Source of the DNA: Zobellia galactanivorans
GTDB taxonomy: Bacteria > Bacteroidota > Bacteroidia > Flavobacteriales > Flavobacteriaceae
Direction: 5' to 3'
NCBI RefSeq assembly: GCF_000973105.1
Contig: NC_015844.1
Span: forward strand, 5,018,501-5,082,500
Length of the DNA: 64,000 bases
The notes under the pieces were generated by a model that did not search any database, was not told the origin of the DNA, and saw nothing but the letters and a program-made list of their open reading frames with translations. How positions within the stretch are numbered: position 1 is the first letter of the stretch; every line of letters begins with the position of its first letter. Both the position numbers and the translations under genes were made by a program. Shown piece after piece: positions 44,356-53,006 of the stretch.

Positions 44356-45254
44356 TTCGCTAGTTCCATAAAGGTGTCCTCAATCGTGGCCTCGGTCTTT
44401 TCTATGACCACGTCCGATAGGGATTTGGATTCCAGGTATTCCTTCAATTCCGAGGGATTGAAATCGTCCCGTTTGTCCGTGTAATGCACAAACTCCCCAA
44501 AAGGGTAGACGCTGTGCTTGTTTTCATAGGCCTTTAAGGCCTTTATAAGTTGATAGGTCTTGTTCGCCTTAACGTTATAAATGGATTTGGGGTAGTGCCT
44601 TACAATGGCCCGGGGCGTGTCGATCTGCAAAATTTTCCCGCCTTGGATCAGTGCGATCCGATCGCAAAGGGCGGCCTCGTCCATATACGGGGTCGACACC
44701 AAAATGGTAATGCCTTTTTGCTGCAGCCGCTTTAGCATCTCCCAAAACTCCTTTCTCGAAACCGGGTCCACCCCCGTAGTAGGTTCATCCAAGAACAACA
44801 CCTCGGGTTTGTGGATCAGCGCACAGCACAGGGCCAATTTTTGTTTCATTCCCCCGGAAAGCTTTCCGGCCCTACGGTCTTTAAAAGGTTCTATTTGCAC
44901 GTAGATTTCCTTGATCAGGTCGTAGTTCTCCGCTATGGTCGTTCCGAAGATGGTAGCGAAGAAAGTCAGGTTTTCCTCGACCGTCAAATCTTGGTAAAGC
45001 GAAAACTTCCCCGGCATATAGCCGACGCTGTTCCGGATCTTTTTATAATCTGAAACCACGTCAAAGCCGGCGACCCTTGCCCTGCCTTCATCGGCGAGCA
45101 AAAGCGTGGTCAGGATTCTAAACAAGGTCGTCTTTCCGGCGCCGTCGGGACCAATGAGTCCGAACAGCTCGCCCGCCTTCACTTCAAAGGAAATGGCCTC
45201 CAAGGCCTTTAGTCCCTTGTACGATTTTGATATGTGGGAAAGGCTAATGCTCAT
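44352..45254 (-). CDS. ABC transporter ATP-binding protein
   Basis: The 300-residue ATPase has Walker A IGPDGAGKTT (about 36-45), signature KLSGGMKQKL (about 137), Walker B LFLDEPTTGVDP (about 158), and STPYM in place of the usual STHYM near 193, so the switch His is missing. Its C-terminal about 80 residues are an extra domain. The canonical signature here complements the degenerate one in the partner, as expected for one catalytic site per heterodimer. It overlaps the HlyD gene by four bases. Confidence 0.88.
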   Translation of the reverse strand: MSISLSHISKSYKGLKALEAISFEVKAGELFGLIGPDGAGKTTLFRILTTLLLADEGRARVAGFDVVSDYKKIRNSVGYMPGKFSLYQDLTVEENLTFFATIFGTTIAENYDLIKEIYVQIEPFKDRRAGKLSGGMKQKLALCCALIHKPEVLFLDEPTTGVDPVSRKEFWEMLKRLQQKGITILVSTPYMDEAALCDRIALIQGGKILQIDTPRAIVRHYPKSIYNVKANKTYQLIKALKAYENKHSVYPFGEFVHYTDKRDDFNPSELKEYLESKSLSDVVIEKTEATIEDTFMELAK

Positions 45255-46147
45255 GGTTTATCGGATATCCACATTTCGGCAGGCATGCCTATTTTTAGGC
45301 TACCGTCATTGGCGACGTCTACTTTAACGGCATAGACCAAGGCCACCCGTTCTTCCTTGGTCTGGATGATCTTGGGGGTAAATTCCGCTTCCGAGGCGAT
45401 CCAGCTAATGGTACCGTCGTAGGACTTCATGGTATCTTCGGCATCAATTTTAACGGTCACCTTTTGTCCTATCCTTACGCTTTCCAATTGGGGCTCGCCG
45501 ATATAGACCCGCAATTGCATGGTGCTTAGGTCCGCAATTTTATAGAGGGGCTTGCCGAATGCCGTAATTTCATTGGGTTCTGCATATTTGGTCAAGACCG
45601 TGCCGTTGATGGGGTTGACGATCTTACTTTTCTCAATTTGGTCATCGATTTGCTTTAACTGTACGTCAATGGACTTCAGTTCGTTGACTACGGGGGCGTT
45701 CTGGATCTCGATGCTCCGGATCTGGTTTTGGATCACGTCGATTTCCCCGGTAACATCGTCCAACTGCTTTTGGGTACCCGCATTGTCCTTGATCAGGTTT
45801 TCAATTCGTGCCTTGTTGGTGTGTGCCGTTTTTAATCGGGAACGCAAAACCGCTATTTGCGAGAGTACGCCCTTCGACTTTGAGGCGACCACGGCCTTGG
45901 ACACTTCCAGTTGCTCCCGCTTTAAGGCAAGCGGAATGGTATCGATATAACCGATCAACTGTCCTTTTTGAAGCACATCGCCCTCATCGATATCAAAGGC
46001 CATCAGTTTGCCGTTGTTTTCGGCCGAAATGGTAATTTCGGTAGCCTCAAAATTGCCGTAACCGTCTGCCTTTCCGTTGGAATCGCCACAGGAGAATAGG
46101 GTAGTGGCCGCAAGGCCCAGGCCGAGTATGTAATTGAACTTTTTCAT
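45251..46147 (-). CDS. HlyD-family efflux adaptor lipoprotein
   Basis: The 298-residue protein has a lipoprotein signal (FSCGDS, Cys about 20), a lipoyl half with GDVLQKGQLIGYID (about 58-71), a coiled-coil hairpin (about 85-160) and a second lipoyl plus barrel part (about 170-290, NPINGTVLTKYAEPNEITAFGKPLY). It bridges the inner-membrane transporter to TolC, as YbhG does. It lies 11 bases after tolC and overlaps the next ATPase gene. Confidence 0.9.
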   Translation of the reverse strand: MKKFNYILGLGLAATTLFSCGDSNGKADGYGNFEATEITISAENNGKLMAFDIDEGDVLQKGQLIGYIDTIPLALKREQLEVSKAVVASKSKGVLSQIAVLRSRLKTAHTNKARIENLIKDNAGTQKQLDDVTGEIDVIQNQIRSIEIQNAPVVNELKSIDVQLKQIDDQIEKSKIVNPINGTVLTKYAEPNEITAFGKPLYKIADLSTMQLRVYIGEPQLESVRIGQKVTVKIDAEDTMKSYDGTISWIASEAEFTPKIIQTKEERVALVYAVKVDVANDGSLKIGMPAEMWISDKP

Positions 46148-46158
46148 TTCTGTATGTA

Positions 46159-47406
46159 TTATCCTTTAATGACCTTGTAATTGGCCTTGGCCAGTTCCAA
46201 TTGGATCTTATGCCGTATCAAGGTGTTTTCGTCTTCGTATAGATGGGTTAGCTCCGTAATGTATGCCGATGCGGTGATCACCCCGTTTTTAAGTTGCGAA
46301 TCGGCCGATTCAAGCACTTCCTTTCTAAGCTGTATGATCTCTTGATCCGAGGCTATAAAACTTTCGATTTTTTCGATTTCCCTTTGTTGTCGGTTCAGTT
46401 CGATGGAGGTGTTCAGTTTAAAGGTTTCGCTTTCCGTTTCTACAATATCCCTATTAATGGCCAAGGCCTCCCGTTGCCTTTTGTTGGCATTCCAATCGAA
46501 GACCTTCCAATTCAATTTAACGCCGACCGTATAAAATTCCTGAAAGGAATTATCGAGCATGTTCAGTCCGGGGTTCCCATAGCCACCAGTGGCAAAGCCC
46601 AATAGTTTAGGCGCATTTTGCTTGGAAAGCACGTTTTCGGAGGTTTCGATTTCCTTCTTTTTAAGTTCGAACAATTCGAGTTCCGGCCGGTTTACATCGG
46701 TTTGTAGGTCCGTTTTTACAAGGGGACTTTCAAATACCGTTTCCCTATTCAAGGGCTTCCCGATGAGGCTCGAAAGGGTTTCGACCAAGGCCCTTTTATT
46801 GCTTTCCGTCTCTTGAAACTGCTGCTTCAGCTTTAACAGTTCGGCTTCCAACACCTTGTCCGAGGCCGGTAAGAGCACTCCGTATTTGATACCCGATCGC
46901 ACTTCCTTGAGTTTGGCCCGTAATTGCTTTTCCTTTGCCTGTAACAAGGCCTTGGACTCCTGCGCCAACAAAACGGAAAAGTAAAGCTGGTTGATTTGTT
47001 TTTTGAGTTGGTACAGGCCGACTTCCACTTCTTTCTGTTTGGCCTTTAGCTGTACCGACTTGAGGTCGAGCGAAGCCTTTGTGGCCCCACCGTTGTAGAT
47101 CAATTGGTTGACCGAAACCGTAGCCCGGTATTGGTCGTTGTTCAGGGGTTCTATGCCCGACATGGCCAAGGGAAACTCGATTACGTCCGACAGGTAGGTC
47201 GCATAAGCATCCAGGGCGATCTGGGGCAATTGGGCCGTAGCCACTGCCTCCGATTCCAATTGATTTTGCACCTCGAGCAAGCCGGTTTGTTGGGCCAAGG
47301 GATAATTGCGGTCTACCAACCGATAACATTCCTCGAGCGATATGCTTTGTTGCGCCACGCTGGGCACGGTGCTTAAAATGGCGAAGAGGATTATAAGGTG
47401 TCTCAT
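46159..47406 (-). CDS. TolC-family outer-membrane efflux protein
   Basis: The start is the ATG at 47406 (MRHLIILFAILSTVPSVAQQ), which gives a signal peptide; the longer frame adds 41 residues from the TetR gene's end. The 415-residue product has two long coiled-coil repeats (about 35-205 and 245-410) as in TolC, with LSLEECYRLV-like ISLEECYRLVDRNYPLAQQ at the beginning. It supplies the exit duct of the efflux operon and begins one base after the TetR stop codon. Confidence 0.88.
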   Translation of the reverse strand: MRHLIILFAILSTVPSVAQQSISLEECYRLVDRNYPLAQQTGLLEVQNQLESEAVATAQLPQIALDAYATYLSDVIEFPLAMSGIEPLNNDQYRATVSVNQLIYNGGATKASLDLKSVQLKAKQKEVEVGLYQLKKQINQLYFSVLLAQESKALLQAKEKQLRAKLKEVRSGIKYGVLLPASDKVLEAELLKLKQQFQETESNKRALVETLSSLIGKPLNRETVFESPLVKTDLQTDVNRPELELFELKKKEIETSENVLSKQNAPKLLGFATGGYGNPGLNMLDNSFQEFYTVGVKLNWKVFDWNANKRQREALAINRDIVETESETFKLNTSIELNRQQREIEKIESFIASDQEIIQLRKEVLESADSQLKNGVITASAYITELTHLYEDENTLIRHKIQLELAKANYKVIKG

Positions 47407-47407
47407 G

Positions 47408-48022
47408 TTAGGAAGTCTTAATGGAATGGATGATAAAGTCCGCCACCTCGGTCTTTCGGGCTTCCAAAAGTTGCCGGTAGGCCTCTTCCCCCGTATTGGT
47501 AAAAGCCTTGAGCAAGGGTTTGGCCACAAAGGGAAAGACGTTTAAAGCCATTATATTGATGAACAATTGTTCGGCATTAATGGGCTTTAGGAGGCCTTGT
47601 TTGACCTCCTCATCCACCTGTTTTTTAAATTTATCGATGTTGGGAAAGCTCGGGTTGTCCTTGAGTTTGAGGATAAAATCCGGATTCCTATTGAGTTCCT
47701 GAATGATAAAGTTGGGGATGTAGGGATAGTCGACGATAAAGGAAATATAGTTGGAGGTAAAGTGCCTGATCTTCTCCTCGATGGGGGAATCATCGTCAAG
47801 GATGGCCTTCAATTGTGGGGCCAATAAGGAGAAGGCATGGGTAAAGACGGCCTCGAAGAGCAGTTGCTTATTTCTGTAGTAGTAATGGAGCATCGCCTTG
47901 TTGATTCCCGCCTTATCGGCTATTTCCTGCATGCGGGCGCCGTCCATTCCCTTGGCCTGGAACACGGTTTTAGCAGCCTCTAAAATTCTAGCTTCGGTGT
48001 TTTCGTCTTTTTTTCTTGCCAT
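47408..48022 (-). CDS. TetR-family repressor of the efflux operon
   Basis: The 204-residue protein has an N-terminal TetR helix-turn-helix (ILEAAKTVFQAKGMDGARMQEIADKAGINKAMLHYYYRNKQLLFEAVF, about 12-60) and an all-helical ligand domain. First gene of the operon TetR-TolC-HlyD-ATPase-ATPase-permease-permease. A perfect inverted repeat overlaps the start of transcription just upstream, so autorepression is likely. The ligand is unknown. Confidence 0.92.
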   Translation of the reverse strand: MARKKDENTEARILEAAKTVFQAKGMDGARMQEIADKAGINKAMLHYYYRNKQLLFEAVFTHAFSLLAPQLKAILDDDSPIEEKIRHFTSNYISFIVDYPYIPNFIIQELNRNPDFILKLKDNPSFPNIDKFKKQVDEEVKQGLLKPINAEQLFINIMALNVFPFVAKPLLKAFTNTGEEAYRQLLEARKTEVADFIIHSIKTS

Positions 48023-48035
48023 TTAATTATCCAGT

Positions 48036-48051
48036 TTAACCATTTGGTTAA
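48036..48051. promoter_or_regulatory. TetR operator (inverted repeat)
   Basis: TTAACCA-TT-TGGTTAA is a perfect 7-bp inverted repeat directly after the -7 element (48052-48059) and 14 bases before the TetR ATG, so it covers the expected start of transcription. Confidence 0.65.
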
Positions 48052-48079
48052 CAAAGTTACACTTTTATTCAATAGGCAA
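48052..48079 (-). promoter_or_regulatory. Promoter of the TetR/efflux operon
   Basis: On the minus strand TTG (48077-48079), a 17-base spacer and TAACTTTG (48052-48059) match the Bacteroidota -33/-7 promoter closely. Confidence 0.6.
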
Positions 48080-48324
48080 CCAATTGAAGTGCCTAAAACT
48101 TTGGTTCAGACAGGGTAGAGTGGGCCTAAAGGAATAAAATTCAATAGACTAAGATAGCATACTGAACTAGGTCGAAGTTATCTCCTAGAAGCATTTTAGG
48201 GAATTTCTTACAACATATTTACCCTGTTTAACCTCCATTTATTACCAAATCGCAACAAAAAATACTACGCGGTCGGTTTTGTTTTTACCTTCACTTTATA
48301 TAACTCCCTAGAACACTTCCATTT
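48080..48324. other. Intergenic region upstream of the tail-fibre-like genes
   Basis: About 245 bases between the TetR promoter and the rightward gene at 48325. Only a weak TACCTTCA near 48286 resembles a -7 element; nothing else is recognised. Confidence 0.35.
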
Positions 48325-49251
48325 ATGAAATATGTCATTTTCATAGCCCTGGTATTTTATACGTTCCTCACGTTTGGGCAGGTGAAAATAGGCGATAATA
48401 TTAGCACCATTGATGAAGCATCTATATTAGAATTGGATAGCCAGACCAAGGCATTCGTTCCTACACGCATTACCGATGCCCAAATGAATGCAATGGCCCC
48501 ACTGAAAGGGGCTTTGGTCTATAATACCGATCATGATTGCATATTTGCTTTCGACGGAGTCATATGGAAGAACCTTTGTAATTCAGGAGTGCTTGTAACT
48601 ACCGCTTCCTCAAGCCCCATAAATAATTTTGCGGGAGATATTTGGATCGAGGAATTGTCACATAAAGTACACATATGGAACGGTTTAGAGTGGATTTTAA
48701 CCAATACGAACCCCACAAGCGGGGATGGGCCACCAAGTAGTGTCTCTATGAACACCCCTATAGCGGGGGATATTTACGTAGACCGTATCTCTGGAAATAT
48801 ATTTGCATATAACGGTAGCCTGTGGAAAGAAAATGGTATCTACAGCGTTGAAAATGGCCTTACCCTTTCTTCTTCAAATAGTATAGAACTGGGCGGAACC
48901 TTAACGCGACCGACGGTCATCACAACCAATACGGGCAACACCTTGGCTATTGAAGGGCTTTCTGAGGCGGCCCACAACAACGTAAAAATTCTTACCGTAG
49001 ACGAGACAACGGGAGTATTGCATAGCACTGCGTCCAATACATTTCTACAAAGGGAAGAGCTAACGATCATCGCAGTCGATGGGCAACAAGAGTTTACCAC
49101 TCCACTTGCGATTACCGATTCAAAAAAGATTGCCGTTTACCGAAACGGGATCAAAATCGATTTTGACGCCTTAGGAGTCAATCTTATAAAACTGGAAGCT
49201 AATGTTATATGCTATGAAAACGACGAAATTAGAATCGTTCAATTCTTTTAG
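48325..49251 (+). CDS. Secreted tail-fibre-like surface protein
   Basis: The 308-residue protein has a signal peptide (MKYVIFIALVFYTFLTFGQ) and the Bacteroidota tail-fibre-like opening ASILELDSQTKAFVPTRITDAQMNAMAPLKGALVYNTDHDCIFAFDGVIWKNL, in which strands alternate with W-containing turns. A central LEWILTNTN and GDIYVDRISGNIFAYNGSLWK repeat the pattern. The last about 60 residues (TIIAVDGQQEFTTPLAI to DEIRIVQFF) form a module with VYRNG that recurs in the next protein. Probably a trimeric, fibre-like surface protein. Function unknown. Confidence 0.72.
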   Translation: MKYVIFIALVFYTFLTFGQVKIGDNISTIDEASILELDSQTKAFVPTRITDAQMNAMAPLKGALVYNTDHDCIFAFDGVIWKNLCNSGVLVTTASSSPINNFAGDIWIEELSHKVHIWNGLEWILTNTNPTSGDGPPSSVSMNTPIAGDIYVDRISGNIFAYNGSLWKENGIYSVENGLTLSSSNSIELGGTLTRPTVITTNTGNTLAIEGLSEAAHNNVKILTVDETTGVLHSTASNTFLQREELTIIAVDGQQEFTTPLAITDSKKIAVYRNGIKIDFDALGVNLIKLEANVICYENDEIRIVQFF

Positions 49252-49309
49252 ATAATTATTTACACACGTATAATTCAATAGTAATATTCACTTTTTAAAA
49301 ATCAACATT

Positions 49310-50005
49310 ATGAAAAACGCTACGTATCGCAAGGCCTTGAAAACAGGGGTGTTTGCACTTATTTTAATGACCTTCGGGCTAACTAACGCACAACAAACTA
49401 CCGGAGACACGGCCAAACAGGGAGATATTGTTCCCGGAACTACGGTTACCGGCGGTGCCGTACGGGTAGTGGACAATAAGGGAACCATTAAGTACCTACA
49501 ATCCAAAAACGGTATAACCATGCTTTCCAATACTACAGATGACGTAACTACAACAACCTGGCAATTGGGCGGAACACTTACGGATGATACTTTTATAGAC
49601 GCCAACGGAACTATTTTTGGCATTGACGGCATAGAATTGATCACCACGGAAACCGCTTCCACGGACGCCACTACAGAATCTGACCATGGCACAGGTACGG
49701 GGTATACTATTTTGGTAAGGGACGAAGCTACAGGGGCAACCAAAAAATTATTGGCTTCAGATTTACTTCAAAGCGGACAAGAGAGTTTTACGGCTACAGC
49801 TGCCCAAGTAGCGTATCCTTTAACCGGCAGTCCCGTTTTGCCTGCTTTCAGTCAAGTGTGGGTATACAGAAACGGAGCCAAATTAATTGCCAATGTAGAT
49901 TACACCATTGCGGCATCTACCGTTACATTGGTACCAAACACTACAGTTCCAAACGATTGGTCTGTTTACGCAGGTGATATTGTAGAGGTACAGTTCGTTC
50001 GATAA
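49310..50005 (+). CDS. Secreted surface protein sharing the C-terminal YRNG module
   Basis: The 231-residue protein has a signal peptide (about 1-27, ends NAQ) and a Thr/Gly-rich body of low complexity (TTGDTAKQGDIVPGTTVTGGA, TLTDDTFIDANGTIFGIDG). The C-terminal about 75 residues (ESFTATAAQVAYPLTG to DIVEVQFVR) align by pattern with the end of the previous protein: hydrophobic start, VWVYRNGAKL, and a final strand ending in VQF. Same strand, 58 bases downstream, so probably cotranscribed. Confidence 0.7.
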   Translation: MKNATYRKALKTGVFALILMTFGLTNAQQTTGDTAKQGDIVPGTTVTGGAVRVVDNKGTIKYLQSKNGITMLSNTTDDVTTTTWQLGGTLTDDTFIDANGTIFGIDGIELITTETASTDATTESDHGTGTGYTILVRDEATGATKKLLASDLLQSGQESFTATAAQVAYPLTGSPVLPAFSQVWVYRNGAKLIANVDYTIAASTVTLVPNTTVPNDWSVYAGDIVEVQFVR

Positions 50006-50106
50006 GATCAGGGTCTTACCATCTGATTTAAGGCTCTAAAATCAATAACTCGTCATCAACCTATACGGATAAATAAATCGGTATCATATCGCGTATCACA
50101 TATCGT

Positions 50107-51438
50107 TTGAGTACACTTATCATCATTTTGGTTCTACAAACCACAGTGTATGCCCAAGAAACTATGGCCATTAATCATAAGGGAACTCAAGTAAGCGTAA
50201 GAAATACCGTTGTTACTACCGCCGATAGTGCTCCAAGCGATCCATTGCAAAACGATATTTGGTTCGATACGGTGGCCGACGTAACAAAAGTATATAATGG
50301 TACGATTTGGTTAACGATAAACCTTGATGCCTTGGCAAAAAAGGAAGATAGCACCAATAAATCCACGGATATCAATTTGGCGGATGTAACGAATACCAAG
50401 TTCCCAACAGAACTGGCCGTAAAAACCTATGTTGATACGGAATTAGCAGCACTGGTCGACGATGATATTACCAATGTTTCCTTTGATGGCACCCTTTTGA
50501 GAGTGGATGAAGGAACAACGAACTTCTCCGCCAACCTGTCCGCATTGGAAGAGTCTGCCGATATCACCGCGAACACCGCCCTGATCAACAACCATATTGC
50601 TGCCGACGACGATTTGAGCGCTACCAACGAGTTACAGAATGCAGCTGAGGTGAGCATTGAGGATACGGCCGGAAATTACACCGCTACAAATGTAGAAGCC
50701 GCTTTGGCGGAACTGGCAACTGCCCCCGGTAAAAACATATATTCCGATAACGGAACATTAAATGACAATAGAGATATTACCCAGAGTAATTTCGACCTCA
50801 ATTTCGATTCCAATACGTTAGTGATCAGCGGAGACGATGACAGAATTGGTATTGGAACGGCCTCACCATCTACAAAATTAGATGTAAACGGCACGACAAG
50901 AATACGGACCCTGCCCGCAGGTGCCGGATCAGATGAATTGGTGACGGTAGATACCAATGGTAATTTAAAAAAATTACCGATCAGCAGTATGGAAACAAAA
51001 ACGTCAATAGCCCAGAATACAGGCACAGGGGTTATTACCCACAATAGTGAAGACGGCACCTCACAAGCCGTAAACCTGGTGAGCACCAACACCAATAACA
51101 GTATTTCGGTAGGTTCAGATGGAGGGGCATACTACAATAGCCCGATTAAAGCATATGGAATACTGATTCCCGCTTCAAACACATATAACGCAAATGGTAT
51201 TTCCAGTGCCGTTAAAAATGGCACGGGCAGATATACTTTTACGATGTCTACCCCCAGATCAAGCGCAGACTATCCTATCCAATTAAGTCTTTTAGAAACA
51301 GGATCCGATCGTATTAACATCTACGTAACGGCCCAGACAACAACAACATTTAGCTTTTCAATAATTAAGGAAGGAAGTACATTTTTGACGTATAGCTATG
51401 TAGACCGAACGTGTTATTTTACCATACTCGATTTTTGA
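50107..51438 (+). CDS. Secreted tail-fibre-like protein with TTG start
   Basis: The frame is closed by a TAA at 50074, and the first usable start is TTG at 50107, giving a signal peptide (MSTLIIILVLQTTVYAQ). The 443-residue product has SDPLQNDIWFDTVADVTKVYNGTIWLTINLDAL, a helical DITANTALINNHIAADDDLSATNELQN stretch (coiled-coil neck), and FDSNTLVISGDDDRIGIGTASPSTKLDVNGTTRI, the phage tail-fibre repeat of Bacteroidota. The C-terminus is a distinct beta domain. Probably the third member of the same surface assembly. Confidence 0.7.
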   Translation: MSTLIIILVLQTTVYAQETMAINHKGTQVSVRNTVVTTADSAPSDPLQNDIWFDTVADVTKVYNGTIWLTINLDALAKKEDSTNKSTDINLADVTNTKFPTELAVKTYVDTELAALVDDDITNVSFDGTLLRVDEGTTNFSANLSALEESADITANTALINNHIAADDDLSATNELQNAAEVSIEDTAGNYTATNVEAALAELATAPGKNIYSDNGTLNDNRDITQSNFDLNFDSNTLVISGDDDRIGIGTASPSTKLDVNGTTRIRTLPAGAGSDELVTVDTNGNLKKLPISSMETKTSIAQNTGTGVITHNSEDGTSQAVNLVSTNTNNSISVGSDGGAYYNSPIKAYGILIPASNTYNANGISSAVKNGTGRYTFTMSTPRSSADYPIQLSLLETGSDRINIYVTAQTTTTFSFSIIKEGSTFLTYSYVDRTCYFTILDF

Positions 51439-51558
51439 TGTGCCTTGGTTTACTGCTTATTAAAAAAGGCCATTGACCCTGTACCGGAAGAAAGAAAAAC
51501 TCCTTTGTTGTCAATGACCGATACCGTAAGGGTAGGCCAAAAAATAAAACATGGTTTC

Positions 51559-51584
51559 AACGGGACGGCAAATGCCCGTTTTTT
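51559..51584 (+). terminator. Rho-independent terminator
   Basis: AACGGG pairs with CCCGTT, with a T run of six. It ends the rightward tail-fibre-like genes, immediately before the leftward glycosyltransferase stop at 51583. Confidence 0.75.
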
Positions 51585-52389
51585 AAAGCAGTTGTTTTCT
51601 CTTAAACTGATTGTCATACCTTCTTTTAAAAGGGAGGATATGCTGTTTTTTTCTATACTTTTCGGTTTCTAGGATAGTGTTAAAACCACAGCCCGTAAAA
51701 ATTTTGGCAGCGTTTTCCAAAGTCTTTTCATCAATACCCACGCCATTTATACTACTGGTGTTTTCACCCATCCGATCTTTTGGGATTTCCGCAAATGAAT
51801 GGATATAAATATATTCATCGGTGCGATATAACAAGGCCTGTTTGTACAATAGCAAAACCTCTTCGAGGGGTGAAGAATGCATGACCAAAAAAAACGGCCG
51901 TTTAAGCTTTAAGGCTTCTGAGCCTTCTCTCGGCCGTATCTGCAAAGTAAACGGAATTACCTCTTTGTAACGATAATCCGCTAAGGCAATTCCGTTTTCA
52001 AGTGTGTATACAATTTCATAAACCGGACACGAATATTTTTCAAAGTAACCCTCGTTTAAAATTCGGGCCAGTAATATGGTCTGTATTGAATTAAGAAGGG
52101 GAATGCTTTTTTCAAGTTCTCCGTAAAAACCTGCGGGAAAAACATCAACCACCAATGTGTTTATCTTATACGATTTTATACAGTCAAGTAAAAAAAGGGT
52201 GAAATTCACCTGGTCTTTAAAAAAACCATCTTCCTTGTGTAGGGTTTGTATGGCTTTTGGCACCCGATCATTAAAAACAGAATTCGTCAATAGCACACAT
52301 TTCCTCAAGGGTATTTCTTGCGTGTATATAAAATTAAGGACCCTGTTTATATGCCCGAAGCCGGCACCGTACACATAAAATAAATACAC
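51583..52389 (-). CDS. GT-B-fold glycosyltransferase-like protein
   Basis: The 268-residue protein starts at a GTG that overlaps the previous gene's stop by one base. The N-terminus MYLFYVYGAGFGHINRVLNF has the GxGHxxR loop of MurG/UGT-type enzymes, and the C-terminal IFTGCGFNTILETEKYRKKQHILPFKRRYDNQ matches their nucleotide-sugar binding end (G-G-x-x-T...E...P). It is short for the fold (about 350 is usual), so it may be a reduced or non-catalytic version. Last gene of the LemA-glycosyltransferase operon. Confidence 0.72.
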   Translation of the reverse strand: MYLFYVYGAGFGHINRVLNFIYTQEIPLRKCVLLTNSVFNDRVPKAIQTLHKEDGFFKDQVNFTLFLLDCIKSYKINTLVVDVFPAGFYGELEKSIPLLNSIQTILLARILNEGYFEKYSCPVYEIVYTLENGIALADYRYKEVIPFTLQIRPREGSEALKLKRPFFLVMHSSPLEEVLLLYKQALLYRTDEYIYIHSFAEIPKDRMGENTSSINGVGIDEKTLENAAKIFTGCGFNTILETEKYRKKQHILPFKRRYDNQFKRKQLL

Positions 52390-53006
52390 TATATCTTATT
52401 TAATAATTCGGCTATGATGAACAATTTATGCTCAGCAGGTATCTCTTCTATGGCCAAAATAGCATAGACATAACTCTCTTGGGCCGAAGAAAGTTGATAA
52501 GCTTCCTTGTCATTTACTTTAATAATATTTCCTTCTAGGTTCACCCTATACAATTCCTCACCATCACGCTTTATCTTGATCTTATCATCATAAGGTCTTA
52601 CTTCAAAGGCATTTTCATTCTCCTCATTATCTGAAATTTTCACCTTGTCCGGGTATATTTTAACCTTCCACAGTAATTCGGAATCCTCGTCGCGTAATTT
52701 TAAACTTTCTTCCTTGAATTTTACCTCATACTTCATTCTTCCATTGGCATAGAACTTATGCTTGTCAGGTTTACTTTTAAAAGTATAGTTTGTGTTGTCT
52801 GCAACGATTTTTATGGGAGACAGGTCAAATCCGCCCAATACAGCTCCGTCAGCGGTTGTAATAGTAATATCAAGCTTATCTGTGCTTGCGCTGACAGACG
52901 TGCTTGTAGTGCTGTCTATGGTCGCTTCGGTTGGGTTCTTGGTTTCTGTTTTACAACTTACCAGCAAAAATAGGGTCAGTACAAAAAGTAGGTGTGTTTT
53001 TCTCAT
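52389..53006 (-). CDS. Lipoprotein of unknown function
   Basis: The 205-residue protein has a lipoprotein signal (LLVSCKTET, Cys about 18), a Ser/Thr-rich linker (about 20-45) and a beta-rich domain with repeated lysine-rich strands (KIVADNTNYTFKSKPDKHKFYANGRMKYEVKF, KIYPDKVKISDNE, YDDKIKIKRDGEELYRVNLEGNIIKVNDKEAYQL), which recalls beta-helical or repeat strands. The C-terminus is helical. It overlaps the GT4 gene by four bases. Its place in a glycosyltransferase operon suggests a surface role; no family recognised. Confidence 0.72.
   Translation of the reverse strand: MRKTHLLFVLTLFLLVSCKTETKNPTEATIDSTTSTSVSASTDKLDITITTADGAVLGGFDLSPIKIVADNTNYTFKSKPDKHKFYANGRMKYEVKFKEESLKLRDEDSELLWKVKIYPDKVKISDNEENENAFEVRPYDDKIKIKRDGEELYRVNLEGNIIKVNDKEAYQLSSAQESYVYAILAIEEIPAEHKLFIIAELLNKI

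Noticed and set aside
48325-51438. Prophage tail genes
   Set aside because: The proteins have signal peptides and no capsid, terminase, portal, integrase or lysis gene is in the window.
51445-51672. 75-codon plus-strand frame
   Set aside because: It covers a terminator and the end of the leftward glycosyltransferase gene.
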